From NCBI GenBank assembly GCA_964617765.1, contig CAZTZY010000086.1:1-12484 (forward strand): 12,484 bases of DNA, given 5' to 3'. A model generated the notes under the pieces. The model was given only the letters and a program-made list of their open reading frames with translations, did no database searches and was not told the origin of the DNA. Below, one piece after another: positions 1-6,686 of this stretch (position 1 is its first letter; each line of letters begins with the position of its first letter). A program made the translations under genes and the position numbers. Origin of the DNA: CAZTZY01 sp964617765. GTDB taxonomy: Bacteria; Pseudomonadota; Gammaproteobacteria; Pseudomonadales; DT-91.

Positions 1-2
1 GG

Positions 3-161
3 GTGTGGCTGGTGATCCGTAATGCCCATCCTGCATGGAGTGCGGAGGAAATCAAGGCATTGCAACATCGTATTGACGTGCCGGATGATCATCCTTTTGA
101 GCAAATCTGGATAGTGGGTGATTTTCTCGGCGAGAGCGGGATAGTGCAGTTGTTTCCGTAG
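3..161 (+). CDS. 3' end of an unidentified protein gene (partial)
   Basis: An open frame enters from the left edge and stops at TAG 159-161, giving 52 residues that begin VWLVIRNAHP and end GESGIVQLFP. The other two forward frames hit stops within the first 21 bases, so this is the only plausible coding frame. The composition looks like a soluble protein C-terminus, with acidic and aromatic residues (DDHPFEQIWIVGDF) and no membrane segment. I do not recognise the family and no function is offered. It is followed by a repeat-rich spacer with no obvious terminator. Because the 5' part lies outside the window, it could be a genuine gene end or a chance open frame, although codon use looks natural. 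Confidence 0.5.
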   Translation: MWLVIRNAHPAWSAEEIKALQHRIDVPDDHPFEQIWIVGDFLGESGIVQLFP

Positions 162-182
162 TTTCGTTTCGTTGAATATGGA

Positions 183-236
183 CGCGATGAATCGCGCCCC
201 TACGATATTGCAATAGAATTTTTTGTGCTGTAGGGG
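183..236. repeat. REP-like palindrome pair
   Basis: CGCGAT at 183-188 pairs with ATCGCG at 191-196 across a 2-base loop. The adjacent CCCCTAC (197-203) is mirrored by GTAGGGG (230-236). A short hairpin next to a C-rich tail, facing an inverted tail, is the general form of bacterial REP doublets. The second hairpin is degenerate, so this is a decayed or atypical copy. Confidence 0.4.
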
Positions 237-242
237 AGGGTT

Positions 243-383
243 CTAAGAAACCTCTGAATAACTCCCCTTTGTCATTCTGAGCGCAGCGAAGAATCTTTTT
301 AATTCAAATAGTTAGATTTCTCGCGGAGCCTGCCCTGAATTTGTGAAGGGTTCGAAATGCCAGTTATTCAGAGGATCCCTAAA
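243..383 (+). repeat. 141-bp repeat with inverted ends, copy 1 (MITE-like)
   Basis: The ends carry a perfect 13-bp inverted repeat: CCTCTGAATAACT at 251-263 and AGTTATTCAGAGG at 362-374. The whole unit, including outer bases ending in ATCCCTAA, matches the reverse complement of 6687-6827 nearly throughout (for example the block GTCATTCTGAGCGCAGCGAA and the block GTTAGATTTCTC). The two copies are the same length. It contains no open frame worth noting. The form fits a small non-autonomous mobile element or other dispersed intergenic repeat; no transposase is present here and no target-site duplication is clear. Confidence 0.75.
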
Positions 384-427
384 CCCTCCTGTTCATGAGC
401 CCAACACCTTGAAATAAGGCGTTGTGA

Positions 428-691
428 TTATTTCCCGGCAGTTAATTTAATTTCCAGTGTGCTGCCATGTACAGCGTAACCTTTTTCTTCAATTTGCTGG
501 ATGATGTCGGCCTGGTCGAGCGCAAAATGTGGTTTGCTTAAGTCGAGTTCCAGACGAGTTTTGAAGGGAGAAAGCGTCAGCAATTCTTTATCGAAATCGG
601 CAGGCAGTTCGAGGCTTTCTATTTTGGTGCCCTTGGGGATGGAGAGGTATTTGTTGCCAGTGATGGTGCTGTTGTAGATATCAATTTTCAT
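428..691 (-). CDS. Small conserved-looking protein of 87 aa, function unknown
   Basis: The protein begins MKIDIYNSTITGNKYLSIPKG and ends KGYAVHGSTLEIKLTAGK. It has no signal peptide or membrane helix and is probably cytoplasmic. The pattern 'DIY..., KYLSIP.G' near the start and 'I..KGYA' near the end recalls small uncharacterised families of the DUF6139 and YcgL type; this is memory-based and weak. The start at 691 is preceded by AAAGG about 8 bases upstream, an acceptable Shine-Dalgarno. It lies 58 bases downstream of rhlE on the same strand with no terminator hairpin between, so the two are probably co-transcribed. The downstream side is the 141-bp repeat. It could be an accessory protein to the helicase, but nothing in the sequence shows that. 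Confidence 0.7.
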   Translation of the reverse strand: MKIDIYNSTITGNKYLSIPKGTKIESLELPADFDKELLTLSPFKTRLELDLSKPHFALDQADIIQQIEEKGYAVHGSTLEIKLTAGK

Positions 692-749
692 GGGTAAAGC
701 CTTTGATGGTGTTTAATTTTTAGTTTAATGGGTGTTGTTCTATAAGTGT

Positions 750-2162
750 CTAACGGCCTGGCTTGGTCCTGGCAATAGTTTTGGCGGGTGCTGATTTGGT
801 TTTCCCCGGTACGTATTTGGCTTTGCCGGGCTTGGCCGGTTTTTTGGTTTTTTCTACTTTGGCGCTGCTGGGTTTGGCTTTGGCTGTTTTGGCTGCCAGG
901 CCTTGAGTGCCTCCGTTTTTGGCTTTGTCTTTGGTCACTTTTTCACGAATGATCTTTGTTTGGCTGGTTTTGTTGGTGCGTGCAGGGCGTTCCTGTTGCC
1001 CGCGGCTATACACATCCATATCACGGTTTTTAACATCAAAACCAGTTTTCTTGATGCGTTTAATGCCGCCACCTATCAGTTGTTCAATGGCTTTCAGTGA
1101 GCGTTCTTCTTCACGGCTGACAAAGGAAATAGCCTGGCCTTGGCTGCCGGCACGCCCTGTACGGCCAATGCGGTGAACGTAATCTTCAGCCAGATAAGGC
1201 AGGTTGTAGTTCACCACAAATTCCAGTCCCTGAATATCAAGTCCACGGGCGGCGACTTCAGTGGCGATCAATACCTGTATTTTACCGTCCTTGAAATCGG
1301 CGAGTGCGCGGCGGCGTGAACCCTGGCTTTTATCACCATGGCACAGCGCAGCTTCAACGTTAGCCTTTTTCAGGCTGGCCATCAGTGTATCGGCCTGGTC
1401 TTTGGTGCTGGTAAAAACCAGTACCTGGTACCAGTTGTATTCTTCCAGCAGTTGCATGAATAGCTCAAGCTTGCGGCTTTCATCGACGGTATACATCACA
1501 TGTTCCACTGTATCGGCAGTGGCGTTCTGGCGAGCTACGCGAACCACTTCAGGCTTGTGCAAAATCTTTTTCGCCAGTTCGTTAACAGCGGGCGAGAGGG
1601 TGGCGGAAAACAGCATGGTCTGGCATTTTTTGGCGGTGAGTTTTAACAGCGATTGCACATCGGTAATAAAGCCCATATCGAGCATGCGGTCGGCTTCATC
1701 CAGCACCACAAATTCCACGCTGGCAAGGTTCACGTTGCATTGTGCAAGGTGTTCGAGCAAACGGCCGGGTGTTGAAATAAGGATATCAACGCCAGCACGC
1801 AGTTTTTTCTCCTGGCCGCTCATTTTGACGCCGCCATACAATGCAGTAACGGTTAAGGGCAAAAACTGGGCATAGTCGGCGATGCTTTTGGCTAACTGCT
1901 CGGCTAATTCGCGTGTGGGTGCAAGGATCAGTGCACGTGGGTTGCCGGATACACGCTCTTTCGGTTTATCAACCATTTGCTGCAGGATAGGCAGCGCAAA
2001 TGCGGCGGTTTTACCGGTGCCGGTCTGGGCATTGGCCAGGATATCCTTGCCGAGAATGGCCGGGGTAATGGCCTGTTCCTGTACCGGGGTCATGGTGGTG
2101 TAGCCACAGGCTTTAATGGCTTGCTGGAGCTCGGGAGCAAGGTTTAACGATAAAAATTTCAT
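750..2162 (-). CDS. rhlE: DEAD-box ATP-dependent RNA helicase, RhlE type
   Basis: This is a 470-aa cytoplasmic helicase that uses ATP to unwind or remodel short RNA duplexes; RhlE-type enzymes act in ribosome assembly and RNA decay. The order of motifs is complete: Q motif at about 21-29 (GYTTMTPVQ), motif I AQTGTGKT at 45-52, Ia PTRELA at 82-87, TPGR at 131-134, motif II DEAD at 155-158, motif III SAT at 186-188, motif IV VLVFTST near 248-253, motif V ATEVAARGLD at 300-309 and motif VI HRIGRTGR at 330-337. Core spacing and the LLDEADRMLDMGF-like region match RhlE better than SrmB or DbpA. Residues after about 375 form a basic, low-complexity Lys/Ala/Pro tail of roughly 95 residues, likely RNA binding. 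Start ATG at 2162 has AGAGGA 7 bases upstream. A TATAAT box lies upstream and a hairpin sits in the leader. Confidence 0.93.
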   Translation of the reverse strand: MKFLSLNLAPELQQAIKACGYTTMTPVQEQAITPAILGKDILANAQTGTGKTAAFALPILQQMVDKPKERVSGNPRALILAPTRELAEQLAKSIADYAQFLPLTVTALYGGVKMSGQEKKLRAGVDILISTPGRLLEHLAQCNVNLASVEFVVLDEADRMLDMGFITDVQSLLKLTAKKCQTMLFSATLSPAVNELAKKILHKPEVVRVARQNATADTVEHVMYTVDESRKLELFMQLLEEYNWYQVLVFTSTKDQADTLMASLKKANVEAALCHGDKSQGSRRRALADFKDGKIQVLIATEVAARGLDIQGLEFVVNYNLPYLAEDYVHRIGRTGRAGSQGQAISFVSREEERSLKAIEQLIGGGIKRIKKTGFDVKNRDMDVYSRGQQERPARTNKTSQTKIIREKVTKDKAKNGGTQGLAAKTAKAKPSSAKVEKTKKPAKPGKAKYVPGKTKSAPAKTIARTKPGR

Positions 2163-2168
2163 GCTGAT

Positions 2169-2174
2169 TCCTCT
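2169..2174 (-). promoter_or_regulatory. Ribosome binding site of rhlE
   Basis: AGAGGA on the minus strand ends six bases before the ATG. Its first two bases are also the end of the 3' arm of the leader hairpin 2173-2190. Confidence 0.6.
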
Positions 2175-2190
2175 GTAGGTTTATCTACAG
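2173..2190 (-). promoter_or_regulatory. Hairpin in the rhlE 5' leader
   Basis: On the minus strand CTGTAG, a 6-base loop ATAAAC, then CTACAG form a perfect 6-bp stem. It lies between the predicted transcription start (about 2200) and the start codon and overlaps the Shine-Dalgarno by two bases. The stem is short and AT-containing, so it may be marginal at growth temperature. A role in translational control is inference. Confidence 0.4.
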
Positions 2191-2206
2191 CCAAAAACGA
2201 AGGCGG

Positions 2207-2212
2207 ATTATA
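2207..2212 (-). promoter_or_regulatory. Predicted -10 box of rhlE
   Basis: A perfect TATAAT on the minus strand (ATTATA on the plus strand) would start transcription near 2200, giving a leader of about 37 bases. The hexamer 17 bases upstream is GCACAA, a poor -35 element, so strength or activator need is unknown. Confidence 0.5.
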
Positions 2213-2294
2213 AAGGATTTTGCACTATCTTGTGCGATTGATTATGCCGATCGTTGATGGCCATGTTCCGGAACTCCCAGCTGTGACGTGATAT

Positions 2295-2312
2295 TTCAGG
2301 CTAGAGCCTGAA
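2295..2312. repeat. Perfect 18-bp palindrome
   Basis: TTCAGGCTAGAGCCTGAA reads the same on both strands apart from the central AG/CT pair: an 8-bp stem with a 2-base centre. It has no T-run on either side, so a terminator is unlikely. A protein-binding site or the core of a dispersed repeat is possible. Confidence 0.5.
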
Positions 2313-2427
2313 CTATTAGGTTTAAGCAAGATGCCTTGGCAGAACATCAGTGCGATCCTGCATGGCAGATAAACTGGATAAGACCAGAATGGCACTACCA
2401 TAGTCTCCACTATGAAATAGGGGAGGT

Positions 2428-2440
2428 GGCACGAAGTGCC
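2428..2440. repeat. Short hairpin within G-rich flanks
   Basis: GGCAC, loop GAA, GTGCC forms a 5-bp stem between GGGGAGGT and GGAGGGG. This arrangement resembles dispersed intergenic repeats seen in many proteobacteria. A run of seven T follows about 18 bases later, too far for a standard intrinsic terminator. Confidence 0.35.
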
Positions 2441-2627
2441 GGAGGGGTCATTTTCCGTTTTTTTCCCCTCTGTCGCTAACGAGACATCTCGGCTTGTGCT
2501 CCTGTCGCTCTACCTCCTGCATCCATGCAGTCGTCCACTGTTTTCAGGGGAGACTCAATCCCGCCAAGATTTTATGCGTAAGTCAGTGCCATTCGGATAA
2601 GGCCATAGTTGTTTGAATCCCTGGAAT

Positions 2628-2656
2628 ATGACGAGCTTGTAAGCAGTTGGTATACT
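2628..2656 (+). promoter_or_regulatory. Predicted sigma-70 promoter of the wax synthase gene
   Basis: ATGACG at 2628-2633 (4 of 6 matches to TTGACA), a 17-base spacer, and TATACT at 2651-2656 (5 of 6 matches to TATAAT). Transcription would start near 2663, leaving a leader of about 50 bases before ATG 2715. Confidence 0.5.
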
Positions 2657-2714
2657 TGCCTTATCGTTATTGAGGGGTTGTGGTCTGTTGGCCACTGGCA
2701 AGGGTTTATTGTCT

Positions 2715-4433
2715 ATGAAGCAATTAAATATTCAGGATGCCGGTTTTATTTATCAGGAAACTGAAAATACGCCTATGCATATTTGCGGATTAGGAATTTA
2801 TGATCAAAGTGTTAATCGGCGTCACCGCTTAAGTATTTCGGAAAGTATTCGCTATATACAACAGCGTATTCACCACTGCCCGATTTTAACCAAAAAACTG
2901 TTACATACCCCGGGTGAATGGGAACGCCCGTACTGGATTGAGGACGCTGATTTCAGTGTCTCCCGCCATATTTTTTATCATGTTTTACCCGAGCCGGGTA
3001 ATGAGCAGCAGTTACATCAACTGGTGTCGCGCCTTATTTCGTCACAACTGGATATGACGATGCCTTTATGGGAATGCCATATTATTGAAGGTATAAATGA
3101 TATGAAGTGTGTCGGTAAAAACAGTTTTTCCATTTTAACCAAGGTGCATCACAGTTGTATTGATGGTAGTTCCGGGAATAACGTATTGACTGTGTTGCAT
3201 GATATGGAGCCAGATGGCAAGCCCATTCCAGCCTCTGCCGTCGCTGCCCCGCAAGGAAAAATACCTGGCAAGTACGAAATGATGGCCAAGGCCTTTGCCA
3301 CCAATATCAGGACAGGTTTTGAACAATCTGTGAGTGTCGCCAAATATTTACCTTCCTTTGCACGTATCGCCGCTGATTTGTACCAGGGTAAAATTGATTC
3401 CGGTGCAAAACTTTCGGTGCCGCCCACACGGTTTAATAAAACCCCAAGTACAAAACGTGTTTTCACCTCGGTGGATTTTAATCTTGAAGATATTAAAGCC
3501 ATCAAAAATGCACATGGCGTAACGGTTAATGATGTGATGGTGGCTGTAGTGGCGGGTGGTTTGCGCAAGTATTTGCTGGAGCTTGGCGAGTTGCCTGATG
3601 ACTCATTAGGTGCCATGTTGCCAAAAAATATCCGTGACCAAAGCAATATCAATGACAAGAACGGTAATCGGGTAGGCGGCTTGATGACGATTATCCATAC
3701 TGATATAGCGAATCCGGTAGAGCGTTTAAAGGCAGTGAATGACAGTAATCGAAAGGCGAAAGCATTTTCCGAGATGGCGAATACCGATGTATTGTTCCCG
3801 CAGATGATGGGTGGTTTTTTGTATCCGCGCACAGGCAGGGCTTTAACGCAGTGGGCACAAAAACACGGTTTGATGGAGAAAATAGGGCCTTTGCTGTTCA
3901 ATACGGTTATTACCAATGTGCCTGGACCCAATTTCAAACTATATCACGCAGGTGCGCCCATGGCCGTATTTGCTGGGGTGCCTCCGTTACCTGACGGCAT
4001 TGGCTTGGCGCATGCGATTTACAGTTATTGTGGCAGGGTTAATCTCTCCGCACTTTCTTGTCCGCTCATGCTTGAAGATGCGGATTTTTATGCGCAGTGC
4101 CTGAAAGACAGTTTTGCAGAATTGCAAAAATGCACCACAGACATCATGCCCGAGGTTATGCCCGCAATAAAGCCGGTAAAACATCTGGCGCAGGCCAACA
4201 TCGATGTTGAAAAAGAAAGAGGAATGAGAAAAGCGGCCATAGCTAAGCGCGCAGCTAAAGTTAAGCCTGTATCCCAACAAAAACCAGAACCCAAAGTAAA
4301 GCTGAACCCAAAGCTTCAGCCGCCAAAGCCTAAATCAGTGCCAACTGCAGCAATGCCTGCAGCAGATTTGAAAGTGATCAAGCTGAAAACAAAAAAACCT
4401 ACACCCAAGCCAGTGCGAAAAAAATCCGATTAA
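2715..4433 (+). CDS. Wax ester synthase / acyl-CoA:diacylglycerol acyltransferase (WS/DGAT)
   Basis: This enzyme class transfers fatty acyl groups from acyl-CoA to long-chain alcohols or diacylglycerol, making storage wax esters or triacylglycerol at the inner face of the membrane. The catalytic HHSCIDG (HHxxxDG) is at 145-151; PLWECHIIEG lies at about 117-126, NDVMVAVVAGGLRKYL at 272-287, and TNVPGP at 400-405. These mark the N-terminal acyltransferase half and the C-terminal DUF1298-type half. ATG 2715 is chosen over a TTG 45 bases upstream because MKQLNIQDAGFIYQETENTP matches the usual start of the family, and AAGGG lies about 11 bases upstream. The 572-aa protein is longer than the usual roughly 450-480: residues after about 480 form a Lys/Pro-rich tail. 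It stands alone under its own promoter. Whether wax or triacylglycerol is the main product cannot be told from sequence. Confidence 0.9.
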   Translation: MKQLNIQDAGFIYQETENTPMHICGLGIYDQSVNRRHRLSISESIRYIQQRIHHCPILTKKLLHTPGEWERPYWIEDADFSVSRHIFYHVLPEPGNEQQLHQLVSRLISSQLDMTMPLWECHIIEGINDMKCVGKNSFSILTKVHHSCIDGSSGNNVLTVLHDMEPDGKPIPASAVAAPQGKIPGKYEMMAKAFATNIRTGFEQSVSVAKYLPSFARIAADLYQGKIDSGAKLSVPPTRFNKTPSTKRVFTSVDFNLEDIKAIKNAHGVTVNDVMVAVVAGGLRKYLLELGELPDDSLGAMLPKNIRDQSNINDKNGNRVGGLMTIIHTDIANPVERLKAVNDSNRKAKAFSEMANTDVLFPQMMGGFLYPRTGRALTQWAQKHGLMEKIGPLLFNTVITNVPGPNFKLYHAGAPMAVFAGVPPLPDGIGLAHAIYSYCGRVNLSALSCPLMLEDADFYAQCLKDSFAELQKCTTDIMPEVMPAIKPVKHLAQANIDVEKERGMRKAAIAKRAAKVKPVSQQKPEPKVKLNPKLQPPKPKSVPTAAMPAADLKVIKLKTKKPTPKPVRKKSD

Positions 4434-4495
4434 GTAGTGGGATTCCAGGTGTTTATCATAAGTATTTGTGATGGGTAAAAACTTGTAGTAGTAAC

Positions 4496-4513
4496 TTGCC
4501 AGCCTGCTGGCAA
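4496..4513 (+). other. Hairpin downstream of the wax synthase gene
   Basis: TTGCCAG, loop CCTG, CTGGCAA is a perfect 7-bp stem about 60 bases after the stop codon. It is followed by AT-rich sequence but no T-run, so it could protect the 3' end of the mRNA or act as a weak terminator. Confidence 0.35.
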
Positions 4514-4584
4514 ATATGCGGATTATTCAATAAATTTAATAATATCTGTCATTACCAACCTTTCGCATATTCGTGCAGGCTTCT

Positions 4585-4677
4585 TGAGAAATCTAACACC
4601 TTGAATTGAAAGGAGGCTTTCCGGATTTTGCCCTGAGTTTATACAGGGCCTGAACAAAAAAGACGTTATTCAGAGCC
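4585..4677. repeat. Rearranged fragment of the 141-bp repeat, copy 3
   Basis: The left part (GAGAAATCTAACACCTTGAA near 4586-4605) matches copy 2 in its plus-strand orientation. The right part, TTGCCCTGAG through GTTATTCAGAG at about 4628-4675, matches copy 1 in its plus-strand orientation. The two halves are therefore inverted relative to each other, and the left end has lost sequence. This is a decayed, recombined relic of the element at 243-383 and 6687-6827. Confidence 0.5.
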
Positions 4678-4722
4678 CGCTCAAGTGTGTATGACTGCAG
4701 AGTGATCAACCCATCCAGTGAT

Positions 4723-5385
4723 TTAAAAGCTCAAGTAATCGATCCTGAAGGTGAGCGTGGTGGCTGAGTTTATAGACTCTTGCCTGCTGGCATCCGCGGA
4801 TACTTCAATGGTCAATCGGCCTTTACCGAGGTCTGCAGGCACAGGAACGCTCATGTTGAGAACCTGTTCTGTGGCGGCACCGGGTGCAAAGTTTTTGGAC
4901 CATAATACCACCGTACCACTTCCACCTTCATTGGGTTGAAAGTAGATCGTCACGTTTGCGGCACCGTCATAACCAAACGTGCCGCTCCCGGCTAGAATGC
5001 TGACGTTTGAAACCTCATAGTCGAAGAAAAAATCGGTAGCGCGGGAAAGATTGACGTCGTCCTGGTAGGCCAACAGTAAAGGATAGGAGCCCGGGAAAAT
5101 CGGTGCGCCTTTGTCGCTTGCAGGAAACTCCAGGAAATATTGGCCATCGGTAGGCATAAAGCTTGCGCCAGTTATTCGCTTCACACCTAAAGTTGAAGCG
5201 CTCCAGTCGTTCATGCCCTCGCGAATCCAGCCGTCAGCCTGGTAGCCATCGGGATTATCGCCCAGATCCTCGAAGCTGGGATTGATGATGGGGGCTGTAT
5301 AAGCGTAGTTACTGCCTCCGTCATCACTGGAACAGGAAGATAATAAACATGTGCTGAGTAGCATAATGATCAGTGTATTTTTCAT
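4723..5385 (-). CDS. Outer-membrane-type lipoprotein with beta-sandwich-like body, function unknown
   Basis: The 220-aa protein starts MKNTLIIMLLSTCLLSSC, a short signal peptide with lipobox LSSC and lipidated Cys18. Ser at +2 rather than Asp suggests export to the outer membrane. After a Ser/Asp/Gly linker, the body opens with IINPSFED (34-41), then GYQADGWI and DGQYFLEFPA, and ends TLTFRIDYLSF. The 'NPSFE ... DGWI ... G.YFLEF' pattern is typical of galactose-binding-like or carbohydrate-binding beta-sandwich domains (DUF642/CBM-like), but no catalytic motif is visible and the assignment is only by general form. I chose ATG 5385 rather than an ATG 72 bases upstream because it places the signal peptide at the N terminus and has AGAGG 6 bases before it. 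The gene is convergent with the wax synthase and 266 bases downstream of the acyltransferase, and probably has its own promoter. Confidence 0.8.
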   Translation of the reverse strand: MKNTLIIMLLSTCLLSSCSSDDGGSNYAYTAPIINPSFEDLGDNPDGYQADGWIREGMNDWSASTLGVKRITGASFMPTDGQYFLEFPASDKGAPIFPGSYPLLLAYQDDVNLSRATDFFFDYEVSNVSILAGSGTFGYDGAANVTIYFQPNEGGSGTVVLWSKNFAPGAATEQVLNMSVPVPADLGKGRLTIEVSADASRQESINSATTLTFRIDYLSF

Positions 5386-5580
5386 AAAAGCCTCTTTAAA
5401 TGTCATGCTGCATATTGTGAAAATATCCACTAAAAGTGGGTTAAGGAGGTGGTGCATTGAGAATAATTAAGTTATGTCGAGATTGTATATCTCTTGGAAG
5501 TTTAAACTCCCTTTTTTAGGAAAGCCACTTTTATCTTTTGCAGGGTTTCACTGAATATTACGCGGTATTCTTGAGCATTT

Positions 5581-5596
5581 TTCACTGATAAGTGAA
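5581..5596. repeat. Short inverted repeat in the spacer 5386-5651
   Basis: TTCACT, loop GATA, AGTGAA forms a perfect 6-bp stem about 55 bases beyond the acyltransferase stop codon. On the minus strand it is followed by A residues rather than T, so it is not a terminator for that gene. It may be an operator or an incidental palindrome. Confidence 0.3.
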
Positions 5597-5651
5597 CGAT
5601 TGGGCAGTTTGAAGTGCTAACTTCGTGAAATGTCATCTCGCCAGACAATAT

Positions 5652-6530
5652 TTATGCGTGTTTGCGGTAATGCACTTTCTTTTGGCCAGTGGGATGTTGT
5701 TTAAAGCGTTTATATTCCCATTGGTACTGTTCGGGAATATCGCGCACGCAGTTTTCAATACTGCGGTTGAGAGCGGTTAATGATGTGGATGAATCTTCGC
5801 TGTATATGTTGGCATCAGGTTCCTTGAATACGGCTTCGAAACCACCCTTGATACGTTTTGCATAACCCATGACTACAGTGCAATCAGAACGCTGGATGAG
5901 TTTATGTACCAGTGTCATGGTGAGAGCGGATTGGTTGAAGAATGGCACAAATTCACCACTTTCCGGATCAGGCTCCTGATCGGGCAATATGCCAATAAAC
6001 TCGCCATTTTTTGCGGCTTTAAAGACTAACAAAACACCTTTGCGGTTGGCAGGTGCCAATTGTATGCCCACACTTTCACGGCTGTTGACGATCAGTTGAT
6101 GCAGGGCTTCATCTTCAGGCGGCAGGTACATAATGGTGATTTTCTTTTGTGCCGCCAGATAAGGGCCAAACATTTCCCAGTTACCCAGGTGCGGTGCCAG
6201 CAAGAGAGTGGCTTTTTCACTGGCCAGCGCGTTATCCAGAATCGATTTATGGGTTTCTTTAATAAAATGTTGCAGCGACCATTCGCGTGGTTTTGTCCAC
6301 ACATGGGCGGTTTCAAAAACGACTTTGGCGGTTTCTTGCAGGCTGCGTTTGGCCAGTGCTTTACGTGCATGATCATCCAGTTCCGGCATACACAGTTCCA
6401 GGTTTTTGAGGGTAACCCTGTGATCGCGTGTATTGAAGACAGCCGATAAAATGCCCAATAAACCAGCAATGTGTTGGCCAAGCCTGAAGGGTATACATGC
6501 CAGAATTGTGATAACCAGATTGGGTGACAT
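5652..6530 (-). CDS. LpxL/HtrB-family lysophospholipid (lipid A type) acyltransferase
   Basis: The 292-aa protein belongs to the family that transfers an acyl chain from acyl-ACP to lipid A precursors or related lipids at the cytoplasmic face of the inner membrane. An N-terminal hydrophobic anchor spans about 5-31. The catalytic HLGNWE (H(X)4D/E) is at 114-119, RKGVLLVFKAAKNGEFIGILPDQ-type core follows at about 163-185 with the DQ pair at 184-185, then VPFF at 195-198, and the family's closing QWEYKRFK at 270-277. It is slightly shorter than E. coli LpxL/LpxM (about 306-323). ATG 6530 has AAGG 6 bases upstream. It is not beside other lipopolysaccharide genes, so the true acceptor (lipid A, ornithine lipid or a lysophospholipid) is open. 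The upstream spacer carries a TATAAT box and copy 2 of the 141-bp repeat. Confidence 0.85.
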   Translation of the reverse strand: MSPNLVITILACIPFRLGQHIAGLLGILSAVFNTRDHRVTLKNLELCMPELDDHARKALAKRSLQETAKVVFETAHVWTKPREWSLQHFIKETHKSILDNALASEKATLLLAPHLGNWEMFGPYLAAQKKITIMYLPPEDEALHQLIVNSRESVGIQLAPANRKGVLLVFKAAKNGEFIGILPDQEPDPESGEFVPFFNQSALTMTLVHKLIQRSDCTVVMGYAKRIKGGFEAVFKEPDANIYSEDSSTSLTALNRSIENCVRDIPEQYQWEYKRFKQHPTGQKKVHYRKHA

Positions 6531-6633
6531 AAAAGCCTTATATTCAGGATAGTAGTTTAGGCATCTCTAAAAGCCGTATTTAAAATCCGGGTTTTTAGGG
6601 CTGCTCTTTAATCAAAAAGCCATTTTAAGGGTC

Positions 6634-6639
6634 ATTATA
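6634..6639 (-). promoter_or_regulatory. Possible -10 box of the acyltransferase gene
   Basis: A perfect TATAAT on the minus strand sits about 105 bases upstream of the ATG. No good -35 lies 16-18 bases further up; a perfect TTGACA at 6673-6678 (minus) is too far away (about 33 bases) to pair with it. Confidence 0.3.
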
Positions 6640-6686
6640 ATAACCTTTTTATCATCCAAGAATGACTTTTTATGTCAAGACAAAAT

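Larger units (their letters stand above)
2163..2714. other. Spacer between divergent rhlE and wax synthase genes
   Basis: This 552-base stretch holds the rhlE promoter and leader (2169-2212) and the wax synthase promoter (2628-2656). Between them are two hairpins (2295-2312 and 2428-2440) and a short T-run (2454-2464). Short open frames here lack a convincing start signal or any recognisable protein pattern. I see no transposase remnant that I can name. Confidence 0.6.

Noticed and set aside
1261..1875. Open frame of about 200 codons on the plus strand
   Set aside because: It lies wholly inside rhlE on the opposite strand, is Ser/Arg-rich in the way of antisense frames, and has no family pattern.
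2225..2410. 61-codon minus-strand frame in the divergent spacer
   Set aside because: No ribosome binding site, no recognisable motif, and it spans the 2295-2312 palindrome; probably chance.
2670..2714. TTG start adding 15 residues to the wax synthase
   Set aside because: The family begins at the MKQL equivalent, ATG 2715 has AAGGG upstream, and the TTG lies only about 7 bases from the predicted transcription start.
3149..3937. Open frame of about 260 codons on the minus strand
   Set aside because: It is antisense to the wax synthase, whose catalytic motifs prove the plus frame.
5386..5457. Upstream ATG adding 24 residues to the lipoprotein
   Set aside because: It would bury the signal peptide inside the chain; ATG 5385 has a good Shine-Dalgarno.
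5499..5518. Possible intrinsic terminator GGAAGTTTAAACTCC plus T-run on the plus strand
   Set aside because: The palindrome leaves no loop, the stem is AT-rich, and no plus-strand gene ends nearby.
6673..6678. Perfect TTGACA on the minus strand as -35 of the acyltransferase gene
   Set aside because: The only strong TATAAT is about 33 bases downstream, too far; no fitting -10 lies at 16-18 bases.
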